A stretch of 64,000 bases of DNA, taken from positions 159,311 through 223,310 of the forward strand of contig JACREQ010000069.1 of the NCBI GenBank assembly GCA_016218155.1. Reading direction: 5' to 3'. The first letter of the stretch is position 1. Every line of letters starts with the position of its first letter. This DNA comes from Bacteroidia bacterium (GTDB taxonomy: Bacteria; Bacteroidota; Bacteroidia; Bacteroidales; GWA2-32-17). Positions 26,537-35,063 of this stretch are shown here, piece by piece. A program made the translations under genes and the position numbers. The notes below the pieces were generated by a model. It made no database searches. It saw only the letters and a program-made list of their open reading frames with translations, and was not told the origin of the DNA.

Positions 26537-29017
26537 ATGATACTCTCTGATTTACAGGTTGGCGAACAGGCAATTATAGTTAAGATAAAAGGGCGTGGAG
26601 CTTTTCGTAAGCGAATTACAGAGATGGGCTTTGTTAAAGGCAAAAAAGTCAAATTAATAAAACGAGCCCCTTTAAAAGATCCGGTTATATATGAAATTAT
26701 GGGTTATGAAGTTTCGTTAAGAAACTCAGAAGCCTCACTAATTGAAGTAATAACAGAATTAGAAATAATCAATAATATTGAAGAACACGAAACTGAAAAT
26801 CTTGTAAACGAAGAATTTCTTTTACAAAAAGCAAGTGAGAAAGGTAAAACAATAAATATTGCATTAGTAGGCAATCCAAATTGTGGAAAAACTACTCTGT
26901 TTAATCATGCCTCAGGTTCTCAGGAACACGTTGGAAATTATAGTGGTGTTACTGTTGATGCTAAATCTGCAAAATTTAAACATAAAGGTTATACAATAAA
27001 AATAGTTGATCTTCCCGGTACATATTCACTATCTGCATACTCACCTGAAGAACTATATGTAAGAAATTATATCTTTTCTGAATTCCCAGATATTGTGATT
27101 AATGTTATAGATAGCTCTAATCTAGAACGAAACCTTTATTTAACAACTCAGTTAATAGATATGGATATAAAAGCTGTAATAGCTTTAAATATGTATGATG
27201 AGCTGGAAAAGAAAGGGGATAAATTTGATTTCGAGAAATTTGGTAAAATGGTTGGATTTCCTGTTACTCCTACTGTCAGCTCAAGAGGAAGAGGCATTTA
27301 CCATTTAATGGATAAAGTAATAGAATTATATGAAGATAATGAACCATATTACAGACATATCCACATAAATTACGGTCACAATATTGAGGAAAGAATTAAA
27401 TTAATTCAGGAAAAAATAAAAATTAACAACAGTCTTACAGATAAATTTTCCTCAAGGTTTTTAGCTATAAAATTATTAGAAAAAGATAAAAATGTAAATC
27501 AGCTAATTGAAAGCTGCGAAAATAAAGCAGAGATTTTATCAATAGTATGCAAAAGCATAGATTTACTCGAGAATAATTTAAAAGAAGATAGTGAAACACT
27601 TGTTACCGATGCAAAATATGGGTTTATTGCAGGTGCTCTAAAAGAAACATACAAAGGTGGAACTAATACAAACAAAAACAGATCAAAAATAATTGATAGT
27701 TTTTTAACACATAAAATATTTGGCTTTCCTTTATTTATAGTAATAATGTGGATTATGTTTCAGGCAACTTTTACGCTTGGAAAATATCCAATGGGTTGGA
27801 TTGACAGTCTGGTTAATTTATTCGGTAATTGGATTGATAACAATCTTGCAGCCAGCTCATTTAAAGACTTATTGATTGACGGTGTAATTCATGGAGTTGG
27901 CGGTGTAATTGTTTTTCTGCCAAATATTTTAATACTATTTTTCTTTATTTCATTAATGGAAGATACCGGCTATCTGGCCAGAGCAGCTTTTATTGTAGAT
28001 AAATTAATGCACAAAATTGGTTTACATGGAAAATCATTTATCCCGTTAATTATGGGTTTTGGTTGTAATGTTCCTGCAATAATGGCAACAAGAACAATAG
28101 AAAGCAAAAATGACAGAATACTTACCATTTTAATAAATCCATTTATGTCGTGTAGCGCACGACTGCCTGTTTATATTTTAATTATCGGAGCTGTTTTTCC
28201 AAGTCACCCAGGAAACATGCTATTTGCCATATATATTTTCGGAATTATTTTAGCAGCATTAATGGCAATTCTTTTTAAGAAAACGTTCTTCAGAACTAAA
28301 GATATTCCATTTGTTATGGAATTACCACCATATAGAATGCCTACTTTAAGAAACACCACAAAACACATGTGGAGTAAGGCCACACAATACTTAAAGAAAA
28401 TGTCGGGTGTAATATTAGTAGCTGCAATTATTGTTTGGGCTTTAGGCTATTTTCCTAGAGAAACAAAATACACTAAAGACTATCTTTCAATAAAACAAAA
28501 ATTAGAAAAAGAGTTAATAAATAAGTCAAATACTTCGAATGTTAATTTTATTAACGATGAAATAAGAAATATCAACAATAAAATGAAAGCCGAGCACCTC
28601 GAAAACTCATATATTGGAAGAATTGGGAAATTTATAGAGCCTGTTATGCGTCCTTTGGGTTTCGATTGGAGAATGAGTGTTAGTTTAGTTGCCGGAATAA
28701 CCGGAAAAGAAATTGTTGTAAGTACGTTAGGAGTCCTATTTCAGGCTGATGGAGCCCCTGGATTAAATAATCAGACTTTAATTTACAAACTTAGAAATGC
28801 TACAATTGACTCTAATTCTGAACAAAAATTATTTAATCCATTAACCGCTTTATCATATTTAGTTTTTGTTTTAGTGTATTTTCCATGTGTGGCTGCAATA
28901 GCAGCAGTTAGAAAAGAAACCGGGACATGGAAATGGGCAGCATTTACAGTTTTTTACTCAACAGCACTTGCATGGTTTTTAGCATTTTTAATACAAATAA
29001 TTGGAAATCTCTTTTAA
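26537..29017 (+). CDS. feoB: Ferrous iron transporter, fused FeoA-FeoB
   Basis: 826 residues. FeoA SH3-like domain (about 1-75, with GRGAFRKRITEMGFVKGKKV), then the FeoB G domain with G1 GNPNCGKTT (112-120), G3 DLPGTYSLSAYSPEE and G4 NMYD, then a helical GDI-like region, and from about 385 the multi-span membrane domain with two Gate (nucleoside-recognition) regions, including LLIDGVIHGVGGVIVFLPNI, GFGCNVPAI and SLVAGITGKEIVVSTLGVLF. It takes up Fe(II) across the cytoplasmic membrane. The FeoA-FeoB fusion is common in Bacteroidota. A tiny Cys-rich membrane protein gene follows after 3 bp. Confidence 0.97.
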   Translation: MILSDLQVGEQAIIVKIKGRGAFRKRITEMGFVKGKKVKLIKRAPLKDPVIYEIMGYEVSLRNSEASLIEVITELEIINNIEEHETENLVNEEFLLQKASEKGKTINIALVGNPNCGKTTLFNHASGSQEHVGNYSGVTVDAKSAKFKHKGYTIKIVDLPGTYSLSAYSPEELYVRNYIFSEFPDIVINVIDSSNLERNLYLTTQLIDMDIKAVIALNMYDELEKKGDKFDFEKFGKMVGFPVTPTVSSRGRGIYHLMDKVIELYEDNEPYYRHIHINYGHNIEERIKLIQEKIKINNSLTDKFSSRFLAIKLLEKDKNVNQLIESCENKAEILSIVCKSIDLLENNLKEDSETLVTDAKYGFIAGALKETYKGGTNTNKNRSKIIDSFLTHKIFGFPLFIVIMWIMFQATFTLGKYPMGWIDSLVNLFGNWIDNNLAASSFKDLLIDGVIHGVGGVIVFLPNILILFFFISLMEDTGYLARAAFIVDKLMHKIGLHGKSFIPLIMGFGCNVPAIMATRTIESKNDRILTILINPFMSCSARLPVYILIIGAVFPSHPGNMLFAIYIFGIILAALMAILFKKTFFRTKDIPFVMELPPYRMPTLRNTTKHMWSKATQYLKKMSGVILVAAIIVWALGYFPRETKYTKDYLSIKQKLEKELINKSNTSNVNFINDEIRNINNKMKAEHLENSYIGRIGKFIEPVMRPLGFDWRMSVSLVAGITGKEIVVSTLGVLFQADGAPGLNNQTLIYKLRNATIDSNSEQKLFNPLTALSYLVFVLVYFPCVAAIAAVRKETGTWKWAAFTVFYSTALAWFLAFLIQIIGNLF

Positions 29018-29020
29018 TCT

Positions 29021-29149
29021 ATGATTTTTGATATTATTACAATAACGATAGTCCTTGCGGCAATATTAGCTTCAGTTTTTATGATTTACAACTCATTTAA
29101 ACCAAATTCAAAAAGACAGGGAAAATGCGACAAAAATTGTAGCTGTTAA
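29021..29149 (+). CDS. FeoB-associated Cys-rich membrane protein
   Basis: A 42-residue protein: MIFDIITITIVLAAILASVF is one N-terminal transmembrane segment, then a short basic stretch, then the ending GKCDKNCSC with three cysteines. This pattern is that of the FeoB-associated Cys-rich membrane proteins (PF12669-type), which are thought to take the place of FeoC. It begins 3 bp after the FeoAB stop and has its own TAA at 29147-29149. The position and Cys tail make the call firm despite its size. Confidence 0.85.
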   Translation: MIFDIITITIVLAAILASVFMIYNSFKPNSKRQGKCDKNCSC

Positions 29150-29192
29150 TTTTTTTCTGATAAACTTTTTTTCTTTTATTATCGTTTTTTAA

Positions 29193-29200
29193 TATATTTG
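29193..29200 (+). promoter_or_regulatory. -7 box that decides the start of the DUF6150-like gene
   Basis: TATATTTG is an exact TAnnTTTG match. Its last three bases are the TTG that opens the longest frame, so translation must start further down, at the ATG at 29234. Confidence 0.55.
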
Positions 29201-29233
29201 TATGTTAGAAATAAACTATTACACTTTAGAATC

Positions 29234-29701
29234 ATGAGAACCAGCTTATTAATTTTATTAGTCATAGCTTTTATTAACTTTTCTAATATTTTAAAGGCTC
29301 AGACAGTAATTGAAATGACCCACCCTGGTGATGCTAATCTTGTATTATTGGTAGTTGATGATATTGCAAAAGCTGATATTGTAATTTACCGTACAGATGA
29401 TAAAATAGATGCTGAAGAATGGGATTGTATGTGGAAATTCAGACAATGGGGATTTTCTAACTTCTCTATTTATCTTACTAAAAACCCTAATGACAGTCTT
29501 TTAACTGATCCTGAAATGGGTATTAATTACCAATTAATGGGAAAGGTATATTTTACAGACAAAAAAGACGAAAGAGGATATAAAACTCCTGGTTTCCAAC
29601 TAGAGGGAGTTTTTCGTAAAACTTCTGTTGTAAAATCTGAAGAAAGTACTAAAAGTAAAGAAAAGGCAAGAAAAGAAGCCGAAGATAAATTTGGCGAATA
29701 A
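29234..29701 (+). CDS. Secreted DUF6150-like protein
   Basis: 155 residues from the ATG at 29234, which is directly followed by a signal peptide (RTSLLILLVIAFINF to LKAQ). The mature part reads LVLLVVDDIAKADIVIYRTDD, EWDCMWKFRQWGFSNFSIYLT and LMGKVYFTDKKDERG, a repeated strand pattern resembling the DUF6150 family of Bacteroidota. The last 25 residues are highly charged (KSKEKARKEAEDKFGE) and helical. First of four small exported proteins in a row. The family call is tentative and the function unknown. Confidence 0.7.
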   Translation: MRTSLLILLVIAFINFSNILKAQTVIEMTHPGDANLVLLVVDDIAKADIVIYRTDDKIDAEEWDCMWKFRQWGFSNFSIYLTKNPNDSLLTDPEMGINYQLMGKVYFTDKKDERGYKTPGFQLEGVFRKTSVVKSEESTKSKEKARKEAEDKFGE

Positions 29702-29723
29702 TTTTTCTTGTTAACTATTATTT

Positions 29724-29909
29724 ATGAAATATTTTAAATTAACCTCACTCCTACTTATATTATTTGTTATTGTATTATCTTGTAACAATAATGTAACTCC
29801 TAAAATCATTGAAGAACGTGATCCTGTACATAAAATTCTTGAAGAAAAGGATTCAATGGTTATTTTCCCTGCAGATACTTCTAAAGTTAAGCCAGTGCAC
29901 AAAAAATAA
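29724..29909 (+). CDS. Small lipoprotein
   Basis: 61 residues. The signal peptide ends in a lipobox (VIVLSCNNN), leaving a mature peptide of about 42 residues rich in Lys, Glu and Pro, with PADTSKVKPVHKK at the end. No fold is apparent. It follows the DUF6150-like gene by 22 bp, and its stop overlaps the next start (TAATG), so it is part of the same operon. The lipobox and the coupling argue against a chance frame. Function unknown. Confidence 0.7.
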   Translation: MKYFKLTSLLLILFVIVLSCNNNVTPKIIEERDPVHKILEEKDSMVIFPADTSKVKPVHKK

Positions 29910-30619
29910 TGCATAAGCTAGTCTTTCTATTTCTAACATTTTCTAATCTGTTACAAGCTCAGGAGTCTATTTTATCATTAGCCAAAGATTCTGATGCAGT
30001 TTGCATAAATCATTCTAAAATTGCAGAATTTAAGGTTACTACTATCTGTTTTGCAGAAAAGTTTGATAGCCTCCTTTTTGTAAACTATCCTATTCCTAGC
30101 AGAAAAATCAAATTTATTTTTCATAAAAGTAATTTCAATGCTGATGGATTTTCAAGTAATTACGAATGGAGTTTTGCAGAATCTGACAACCTCAAAAAAG
30201 AAGAAATAGAAAAATCTTCCGGAAGTTTCTTTATTCCAAATGAATATAAATACATTTTCGATAATCGTTTAATTCAAAGTATTGCAATTTCTGATGCCAG
30301 TCCAATTACAAATATCTCATATCATTATTCGAATGACAGCATTTATCAGAATATAACTATATACTCAACTTCTACTTCATCTCAGGTTGTAAAAAAAGTA
30401 TTTCATAAGAATTTCAATAAATCGATTTATTGCAATACAGGAAATAAACAACATTTTTTTCCTGTTACACAAATTATAAGTTTAGGGAAAATTAGTTCAA
30501 ATAATATATACGTTAACGACCTGCCATTTATGTCTTTTTTTGATAAAATATTTGACAATAACCGATTTTTGATTGAAATTCGTACCGGATTATGGATATT
30601 AGCAGAAATTTCAGATTAA
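29909..30619 (+). CDS. Secreted protein of unknown function
   Basis: 236 residues. The signal peptide (about 1-17, LFLTFSNLLQAQ) is followed by a mixed alpha/beta sequence with alternating strand patterns (RKIKFIFHKSNF, NISYHYSNDSIYQNITIY, IEIRTGLWILAEI) and few conserved-looking motifs. I do not recognise a family. Its ATG is coupled to the stop of the small lipoprotein gene, and the next lipoprotein gene starts 12 bp later. Confidence 0.7.
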   Translation: MHKLVFLFLTFSNLLQAQESILSLAKDSDAVCINHSKIAEFKVTTICFAEKFDSLLFVNYPIPSRKIKFIFHKSNFNADGFSSNYEWSFAESDNLKKEEIEKSSGSFFIPNEYKYIFDNRLIQSIAISDASPITNISYHYSNDSIYQNITIYSTSTSSQVVKKVFHKNFNKSIYCNTGNKQHFFPVTQIISLGKISSNNIYVNDLPFMSFFDKIFDNNRFLIEIRTGLWILAEISD

Positions 30620-30631
30620 ATTATAAATAAT

Positions 30632-31249
30632 ATGAAAATAATTTCAATTAGCACTTTGTTTATAATTCTTTGTTTGTATGGGTGTTATATTGGCAAGCCA
30701 TTAAAAACAAAATCAATAATGTACATAAACTTTACTTCTGATACTAAAGTAAATACTTTTTTTGATGGCAAATATGCAAAAGAAACCAATTGGAAAGAAT
30801 ATAAAAATGCTTTTATTCAAGGTTTAAAATCCGAATCAGGATATTATAATCTTGAAATAACCGAAAATGAAAAACAAAGTGCAGATTTTATATTGGATAT
30901 TTCAAGTTTTTATGTCAGAGAATCTACTAATTCAGAAACTGTAAACGATGCAGCTTCACCATATAACGGAAAAACATTTCAATTAAGTAGCTGTGAAGCA
31001 GGTTCTACATTTAAATTATATACTGGTAAGAGAGAAAAAATGCTTGGTGAATGGAGTTCATCAGCATTAAAAGATGAAAAAATATCAAATAACAGAAATT
31101 TTGGCGACTATGTTTTTGGAGCAAATAAGGATAATTCGGAATACAGATATAAAGAACTTGATGATAATATTTGTACTACCCTTAGCGAAAAATGCGGAAA
31201 GCATGTTATTGCAAAACTTACTCGTAAAATAGCTAAAAATCAGAAGTAA
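30632..31249 (+). CDS. Lipoprotein of unknown function
   Basis: 205 residues. The signal peptide ends with a lipobox-like LCLYGC, so Cys18 may be lipidated. The mature part has the look of small periplasmic lipoproteins that carry a DxxxG beta core: SADFILDISSFYVRE and STFKLYTGKREKMLGEW. The 3' end is 3 bp from the THUMP methyltransferase gene, so the last of the four exported proteins is joined to a cytoplasmic enzyme. Family not recognised. Confidence 0.72.
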   Translation: MKIISISTLFIILCLYGCYIGKPLKTKSIMYINFTSDTKVNTFFDGKYAKETNWKEYKNAFIQGLKSESGYYNLEITENEKQSADFILDISSFYVRESTNSETVNDAASPYNGKTFQLSSCEAGSTFKLYTGKREKMLGEWSSSALKDEKISNNRNFGDYVFGANKDNSEYRYKELDDNICTTLSEKCGKHVIAKLTRKIAKNQK

Positions 31250-31252
31250 AAA

Positions 31253-32416
31253 ATGAAATTTATTGCAAAAACATCTGCCGGACTCGAAGAAATTCTTGCT
31301 GAAGAATTAACATCACAAAATTTCAAGAACGTTAAAATTCTTCGCAGAGCTGTTGCTTTTACAGGTAATTTAGCAGAATTATACAGAGCCAACTATTGTC
31401 TAAGAACCGCATTAAGAATAATCTGGCCCATTTCTGAATTTACAGCAATTAACGAAACTGAATTATATAACAAAATATACGAAATAGCGTGGGATGAATA
31501 CTTTGATTACAGAAAATCAATTTACATTGATGTATCTGCATACTCAAATAACTTCAGGCATACTGGTTTTCTTGCTCAAAAAACAAAAGACGCAGTTGTT
31601 GATAAATTCAGAGATAAATTTAAAATTCGACCATCAGTAGATAAGATTGATCCTGACATTGTTATAAATGTTCACATTTATGAGGATAATGTTACTATTT
31701 CGTTAGATAGCTCGGGAAAGACATTAAACCAACGAGGTTATAGAAAATTTACTGGCGAAGCTCCGTTAAATGAAGTTCTTGCTTCAGGAATGTTGTTAAT
31801 TTCAAAATGGGATAAAAAATCTTTGCTTATAGACCCAATGTGTGGCTCAGGAACAATTCCAATTGAAGCTGCATATATTGCAACCAACACTCCACCGGGG
31901 TTTAATAGAAAATATTATTCATTCATGAGTTGGAATTCTTTTGATGTAAAAGATTTAACATGGGTAAAAGAAAGAGCTAATGCGGATATTATACCTTCAG
32001 AAGCTGAAATAATTTGTTCAGATTTAAATCCCGAAATGATTGACTTTGCTTTTAACAATGCGAAAAATGCCGGAATGGTAGATTATATTACATTTAAAAA
32101 AGAAGATTTTTTTGATTCTATTCAGCCAAAATCTGCAGGTTTATTAATTTGCAACCCACCCTATGGCGAAAGATTACAAATTGAAGATATTTATGCTTTT
32201 TATAACAGTATTGGTTCTCATTTAAAACATCAGTATATGGGTTTTAAAGCAGTTATTCTTTCTATGGATAACGAAGCAGCAAAATCTATAGGTCTTAAGT
32301 CTTCTAAAAAAGTTAAACTGTTTAACGGGCCAATAGAATGTACTTATCAGGAGTATCATCTATATCAGGGCAGTCGAAAAACAAATAATAATTCAAATTT
32401 AACTGATGGAAAATAA
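31253..32416 (+). CDS. THUMP-domain RNA methyltransferase, RlmL/Trm-like
   Basis: 387 residues. An N-terminal THUMP domain (about 45-155) is followed by a Rossmann methyltransferase domain (about 160-385) with the SAM motif DPMCGSGTIPIEAA and the catalytic motif NPPYGERL, typical of N2-guanine methylation. This is the class of the RlmL N-terminal half (23S rRNA m2G2445) and of COG0116 proteins; the substrate is inferred from the family. It overlaps the start of the histidine kinase gene by 11 bp, which suggests coupling. Confidence 0.92.
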   Translation: MKFIAKTSAGLEEILAEELTSQNFKNVKILRRAVAFTGNLAELYRANYCLRTALRIIWPISEFTAINETELYNKIYEIAWDEYFDYRKSIYIDVSAYSNNFRHTGFLAQKTKDAVVDKFRDKFKIRPSVDKIDPDIVINVHIYEDNVTISLDSSGKTLNQRGYRKFTGEAPLNEVLASGMLLISKWDKKSLLIDPMCGSGTIPIEAAYIATNTPPGFNRKYYSFMSWNSFDVKDLTWVKERANADIIPSEAEIICSDLNPEMIDFAFNNAKNAGMVDYITFKKEDFFDSIQPKSAGLLICNPPYGERLQIEDIYAFYNSIGSHLKHQYMGFKAVILSMDNEAAKSIGLKSSKKVKLFNGPIECTYQEYHLYQGSRKTNNNSNLTDGK

Positions 32417-33566
32417 AAACATAACTCCCAGCGAATCATCCGAGTTTTTGTGGGCATTGTTTAATAATATTCCTTCTGCAATTTTTGTAATTGACAAAAA
32501 TAACAAAATACACTTTTTTAATGATGCTTTCAAAAACCTGTTTGAAGCTGATGAATTTAATTCCTTAAATAAATTATGTGGAGAAGTAATAGGTTGTGAG
32601 TTTCAGCTTAAAGAAGGACAAATTTGTGGCCATACTACAGCATGCGAAAAATGTGCATTCCGAAATAATTTTATTAAAGGATTTATTGGAGATAAAGTTT
32701 TAAAAGAAAAAATAAGTAGAGAATTTGAAATTAAAAATATTAAAACTAAAAAGCATTTTACATTTATAAATAAACTTGTTCATTACAAAAATGAAGAAAT
32801 GCAACTTGTTATTATTGATGACATAACCGAACAAGTTGAACAAAGAAAAAAATTAGAAGAATTATTAAAATTCAAAAACGAAATAATACAAATTGCAGCA
32901 CACGATATACGAAATCCAATTACAGCAATATACTCGTTTGCAGATGTACTACTAGATAAATCAAATGCATATAGCCCAGAAAAAACTACAGAATTTATAA
33001 ATATTATTAAGGACTCTAGTAAATTTTCAATCGAATTACTAAACGACTTGCTCGATTTTTCTACACTTGAAGCTGAAGAATCAAGATTAAGATTAGCTGA
33101 GGTTGAATATACCGCTTTCTTAAAAGCAATTATCGAAATTAATCAGGTTATTGCAAATAAAAAGAGTATTAAATTAGATTTAATTAGTAACTGTACCCCA
33201 ATTAAATTACTAATAGATCAAAACAAAATTGAACAGGTAATTAATAATCTATTAAGTAACGCTATAAAATTCAGTAACAATAATTCTAAGATTGAAATAT
33301 ACTGTCATTTCTTTAATGATACCATTTTAACAAAAGTTAAAGATTTCGGACCAGGCATTGCGAATAATGAAATCAGCAATTTATTTAAGCCATTTAATCG
33401 TGGCTCTGCAGTACCTACTGGTAATGAAAAAAGCACCGGATTAGGACTTGTTATCTCTAAAAAAATTATAAAAGCACATAACGGAAATATATGGGTTGAA
33501 AGTAAAACAGGCAAAGGTGCTGAGTTTATTTTTACAATTCCGATTCAAAGTATTTTAAGCAAATAA
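32406..33566 (+). CDS. Orphan PAS histidine kinase with a Cys cluster
   Basis: 386 residues, no transmembrane segment or signal, so cytoplasmic. The PAS domain (about 10-140) carries five cysteines, C58, C64, C74, C80 and C83, in the arrangement C-x5-C-x9-C-x5-C-x2-C. Then come HisKA with H166 in AAHDIRNPITAI and the HATPase domain with N box DQNKIEQVINNLLSNAIKFS, G1 DFGPGI and G2 STGLGLVISKKI, all intact. No response regulator is adjacent. The Cys set suggests a redox, metal or Fe-S sensor; that is inference. Confidence 0.9.
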   Translation: MENKNITPSESSEFLWALFNNIPSAIFVIDKNNKIHFFNDAFKNLFEADEFNSLNKLCGEVIGCEFQLKEGQICGHTTACEKCAFRNNFIKGFIGDKVLKEKISREFEIKNIKTKKHFTFINKLVHYKNEEMQLVIIDDITEQVEQRKKLEELLKFKNEIIQIAAHDIRNPITAIYSFADVLLDKSNAYSPEKTTEFINIIKDSSKFSIELLNDLLDFSTLEAEESRLRLAEVEYTAFLKAIIEINQVIANKKSIKLDLISNCTPIKLLIDQNKIEQVINNLLSNAIKFSNNNSKIEIYCHFFNDTILTKVKDFGPGIANNEISNLFKPFNRGSAVPTGNEKSTGLGLVISKKIIKAHNGNIWVESKTGKGAEFIFTIPIQSILSK

Positions 33567-33608
33567 TTTATTTACCACTTTTTAACAATATTTTGATGTT
33601 TTCTTTGT

Positions 33609-33616
33609 TATTTTTG
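33609..33616 (+). promoter_or_regulatory. -7 box of the beta-barrel gene
   Basis: TATTTTTG is an exact TAnnTTTG match 18 bases before the ATG. A TTTG at 33592-33595 is too close to be the -33 box. Confidence 0.4.
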
Positions 33617-33633
33617 TTGCAAACAAATTTAAC

Positions 33634-34875
33634 ATGAAGAAAATAATATTGTTATTAACATATATATGTTTATCGGGACATTTGTTCTCACAAAGTGCAG
33701 AGAAAGAAGTAAATCGGACAGGTGCACTAAAATTATTTATTGAATGTAACGATTGCGATTTAGCATTTATTAAAAAAGAAGTATTATATGTTAATTATGT
33801 TCGCGATCCAAAGGATGCTCAAGTACATGTACTTGTTTCATCTCAAAGTACTGGAAGTAGTGGTCAAGAATATAAATTATTTTTTACTGGTCAAAAAGAA
33901 CTTATTGGAATGATTGATACAATTATTTTCTCTACGAATGCAAATAATACAACTTTTGAAATAAGAAACGATTTCCTTCATAATTTACAATTGGGCCTTC
34001 TTAGATATGTTGCTAAAACTAAATTAGCTAAAAATATTTCAATAAAATATGAATCTATTGCTGATACTACTGAAGTTAAAGATAAATGGGATAGTTGGGT
34101 ATTTACTTTAGGTTCTTCGGCATGGTTAAACGCAGAACAATTATATAATTCAGCAAGTATAAATTCAAATTTGCAAATAAACAGAGTCACTGAAAAATGG
34201 AAATATGATATTTATATTGGACATAATTATTATAAACAAAGATTTGAAATGAGCGATACTACAATATATTCAACAAGTAAATCACTTTACTCATCTGCGC
34301 TTATTGTTAAAAGTATCACAAATCATTGGTCAGCAGGCTTAACTGTTGGATCAAATTATTCTACCTATAGTAATATCAAATTAGGATATTTTGTATACCC
34401 TGCATTAGAATATAATATTTTTCCATACACAGAATCTTCAAGAAAACAATTCACCATCAGATATACAATTGGATATAAACATTATGATTATTTAGACACA
34501 ACCATTTATAATAAAATAAATGAAAAGCTTTACACACAAAGCTTAAATATTACACTTAACACTATTCAAAAATGGGGAAATATATCAATTTCTATTAATG
34601 GACAAAACTATTTTCATGACTTTACAAAAAACAGTTTGAATACTTATATAGATTCAAAAATTCGCATTGTTAAAGGGTTATCTTTTAATATTTATGGTTC
34701 ATATTCTTTTATAAGAAATCAATTATCATTACCAAAAAGCGGTGCAACTCAGGAAGAAATGCTACTTAGACAGAAAGAACTTGCTACAAGTTTTAGCTAT
34801 TATTTTAGTATTGGTTTAAGCTACACCTTCGGATCTATTTATAATAATGTAGTGAATCCAAGATTCGGCGGTTAA
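33634..34875 (+). CDS. Outer-membrane beta-barrel-like protein
   Basis: 413 residues. The signal peptide (about 1-19) ends in LFSQ. The N-terminal region (about 30-150) contains LFIECNDCDLAFIKKE, VNYVRDPKDAQVHVLV and EYKLFFTGQ, conserved in a family of uncharacterised outer-membrane proteins I have seen in several phyla. From about 160 the sequence alternates in strands typical of a barrel (WKYDIYIGHNYYKQRF, FTIRYTIGYKHYDY, FSYYFSIGLSYTFG). The last strand is followed by about 12 residues with an RFGG end. Function unknown. Confidence 0.75.
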   Translation: MKKIILLLTYICLSGHLFSQSAEKEVNRTGALKLFIECNDCDLAFIKKEVLYVNYVRDPKDAQVHVLVSSQSTGSSGQEYKLFFTGQKELIGMIDTIIFSTNANNTTFEIRNDFLHNLQLGLLRYVAKTKLAKNISIKYESIADTTEVKDKWDSWVFTLGSSAWLNAEQLYNSASINSNLQINRVTEKWKYDIYIGHNYYKQRFEMSDTTIYSTSKSLYSSALIVKSITNHWSAGLTVGSNYSTYSNIKLGYFVYPALEYNIFPYTESSRKQFTIRYTIGYKHYDYLDTTIYNKINEKLYTQSLNITLNTIQKWGNISISINGQNYFHDFTKNSLNTYIDSKIRIVKGLSFNIYGSYSFIRNQLSLPKSGATQEEMLLRQKELATSFSYYFSIGLSYTFGSIYNNVVNPRFGG

Positions 34876-34889
34876 TTATTACCCTGATC

Positions 34890-34955
34890 TCAGCGTAGTT
34901 TGTAACTACGCTGAATAATATTCGCTGATCTCAGCGTAGTTTGTAACTACGCTGA
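34890..34955. repeat. Tandem 41-bp hairpin repeat, two copies
   Basis: Two units 41 bp apart each carry the same perfect 11-bp palindrome, TCAGCGTAGTT-tgt-AACTACGCTGA (34890-34914 and 34931-34955). The arms are GC-richer than their surroundings. It lies in the gap between the beta-barrel and M13 peptidase genes and could also act as a transcription barrier, though no T-run follows. Confidence 0.85.
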
Positions 34956-35040
34956 ATAGCATTTTCAACCCCATTTATTAAAAATCAAAAAAAATAATCA
35001 GCATATGCTATTTCTTATCAAAATTTATAAAAAACTTAAT

Positions 35041-35048
35041 TAGTTTTG
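35041..35048 (+). promoter_or_regulatory. -7 box that decides the start of the M13 peptidase
   Basis: TAGTTTTG is an exact TAnnTTTG match, and its last three bases are the TTG of the longest frame. The ATG at 35064 is therefore the start, with a leader of about 10 nt. Confidence 0.55.
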
Positions 35049-35063
35049 AGAAAACAATCTTTT

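Noticed and set aside
34890-34955. CRISPR array
   Set aside because: Only two 41-bp units with almost no spacer between them, and no cas gene; it is a tandem hairpin.
35046-35063. TTG start of the M13 peptidase
   Set aside because: The TTG is part of the -7 box, and the lipoprotein signal begins at the ATG at 35064.
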